From Saprospiraceae bacterium UBA7687 (GTDB lineage: Bacteria; Bacteroidota; Bacteroidia; Chitinophagales; Saprospiraceae), in contig DLGT01000038.1 of the NCBI GenBank assembly GCA_002482845.1, positions 68,924 to 74,716 of the forward strand: a stretch of DNA of 5,793 bases, in the 5' to 3' direction. The translations under genes and the position numbers were made by a program. Below are positions 5,406-5,793 of this stretch, piece after piece. The stretch's first letter is position 1, and each line of letters begins with the position of its first letter. The notes under the pieces are model-generated. The model ran no database searches. It saw only the letters and a list, made by a program, of their open reading frames with translations, and had not been told where the DNA came from.

Positions 5406-5579
5406 CGCTAGTGGGATCTAGTGGGAACTCAGTGGGAACTCGTGGGAACTCGGTGGGAACTCAGTGGGAACTCAGTGGGAATGTGGTGGGAGTATATACG
5501 GAACGTGTACGGAGCATGTAGGGAGTTGATAGGGAGTAAGTACGGAGTATCTATGGAGGAAATAGGGAGTTTTGACAGA
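5406..5579 (+). repeat. Long 11-nt-period tandem array, units ending GTGGGA then changing to (C/G)GGA
   Basis: Eight GTGGGA motifs start at 5411, 5421, 5432, 5442, 5453, 5464, 5475 and 5486, with steps of 10, 11, 10, 11, 11, 11 and 11 nt; the commonest unit is ACTCAGTGGGA. From 5492 the same 11-nt register continues with a different unit: GTATATACGGA, ACGTGTACGGA, GCATGTAGGGA, GTTGATAGGGA, GTAAGTACGGA, GTATCTATGGA, GGAAATAGGGA and a final weak GTTTTGACAGA (5569-5579). In total about 16 units share a terminal GGA on the plus strand. The period is not a multiple of three and stops interrupt every simple reading, so it is not coding. I do not recognise it as a known element. Confidence 0.85.
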
Positions 5580-5582
5580 TTT

Positions 5583-5626
5583 TCGTCCTAAAATTGGTGC
5601 ACAAGTTCCATAAATCGTCCTAAAAT
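5583..5626 (+). repeat. 12-nt exact direct repeat TCGTCCTAAAAT
   Basis: TCGTCCTAAAAT occurs at 5583-5594 and 5615-5626, 32 nt apart, directly after the end of the 11-nt array. The 20-nt spacer is unremarkable. It may be a pair of binding sites, a boundary of the repeat island, or chance within AT-rich DNA. Confidence 0.5.
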
Positions 5627-5793
5627 AACTTTACAACTAACAAAAAGACACCCGTAAATTTTAAATAATGTAGTAGTTTGTTTTGAAAATTAAAAGCTTC
5701 CCTTTGGTAAAAATATGGCTACTTGTGGTCAATACAAAACACATTATAAATGCTAAAAATAAAGTATAAAAGTTGCAAACTTCGACAATCGGG

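Larger units (their letters stand above)
4916..5793. other. Repeat-rich intergenic region with no convincing gene
   Basis: About 880 nt downstream of the flotillin terminator contain no long open frame on either strand, no tRNA or rRNA that I can recognise and no TAnnTTTG promoter match. Instead the stretch is filled with several unrelated short repeat groups, itemised separately. The last 165 nt (5629-5793) are AT-rich, with only very short frames such as the 13-codon one opening at the ATG at 5714, and I see nothing identifiable in them. The right-hand neighbour gene is outside the window. Confidence 0.7.

Noticed and set aside
5083..5580. Repeat cluster as a CRISPR array
   Set aside because: Units of 8-14 nt with no 25-40 nt conserved repeats or similar-length unique spacers, and no cas genes in the window.

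Overview
The window looks like chromosomal DNA from a member of the Bacteroidota. The evidence is an ECF sigma / FecR / TonB-dependent receptor cassette whose FecR protein appears to end in the Bacteroidota-type C-terminal domain and whose receptor carries an STN and a carboxypeptidase-regulatory-like domain. The DNA is AT-rich, start codons lack Shine-Dalgarno sequences, and two candidate promoters carry the Bacteroidota TAnnTTTG element. I cannot name a genus from this sequence.

Left half (1-2428, all on the minus strand): a three-gene trans-envelope signalling cassette transcribed toward the left edge. It starts with an ECF sigma factor (TTG start). After 22 nt comes a FecR-type membrane anti-sigma regulator, and after only 6 nt a TonB-dependent outer-membrane receptor whose 3' part lies outside the window. 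By analogy with FecI-FecR-FecA, substrate binding at the receptor would be relayed by its STN domain to the periplasmic part of FecR, releasing the sigma factor to transcribe the cassette. The substrate cannot be read from the N-terminal 321 residues.

Middle (2429-4875): a 303-nt divergent intergenic region holds a candidate promoter for each direction. On the plus strand follow a short NfeD-like membrane protein with an OB-fold tail (YuaF/YqiJ type) and, 65 nt later, a full-length flotillin (YuaG/FloT/YqiK type, 507 aa). This is the conserved NfeD-flotillin pairing of bacterial membrane microdomains. It closes with a strong intrinsic terminator at 4880-4915.

Right end (4916-5793): about 880 nt without a convincing gene but packed with short repeats of several kinds. 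In order these are a 28-nt-period GC-richer repeat with hairpin potential, a CACTAAGG-type box cluster between two identical 10-mers, two related palindromic boxes ending in GACATAT, a 22-nt direct repeat, a long 11-nt-period GGGA/CGGA array, and a 12-nt direct repeat. The 11-nt array (about 5406-5579, with its register possibly reaching back to 5362) is the most unusual structure here and matches no feature class I can name. The genes themselves belong to known families.
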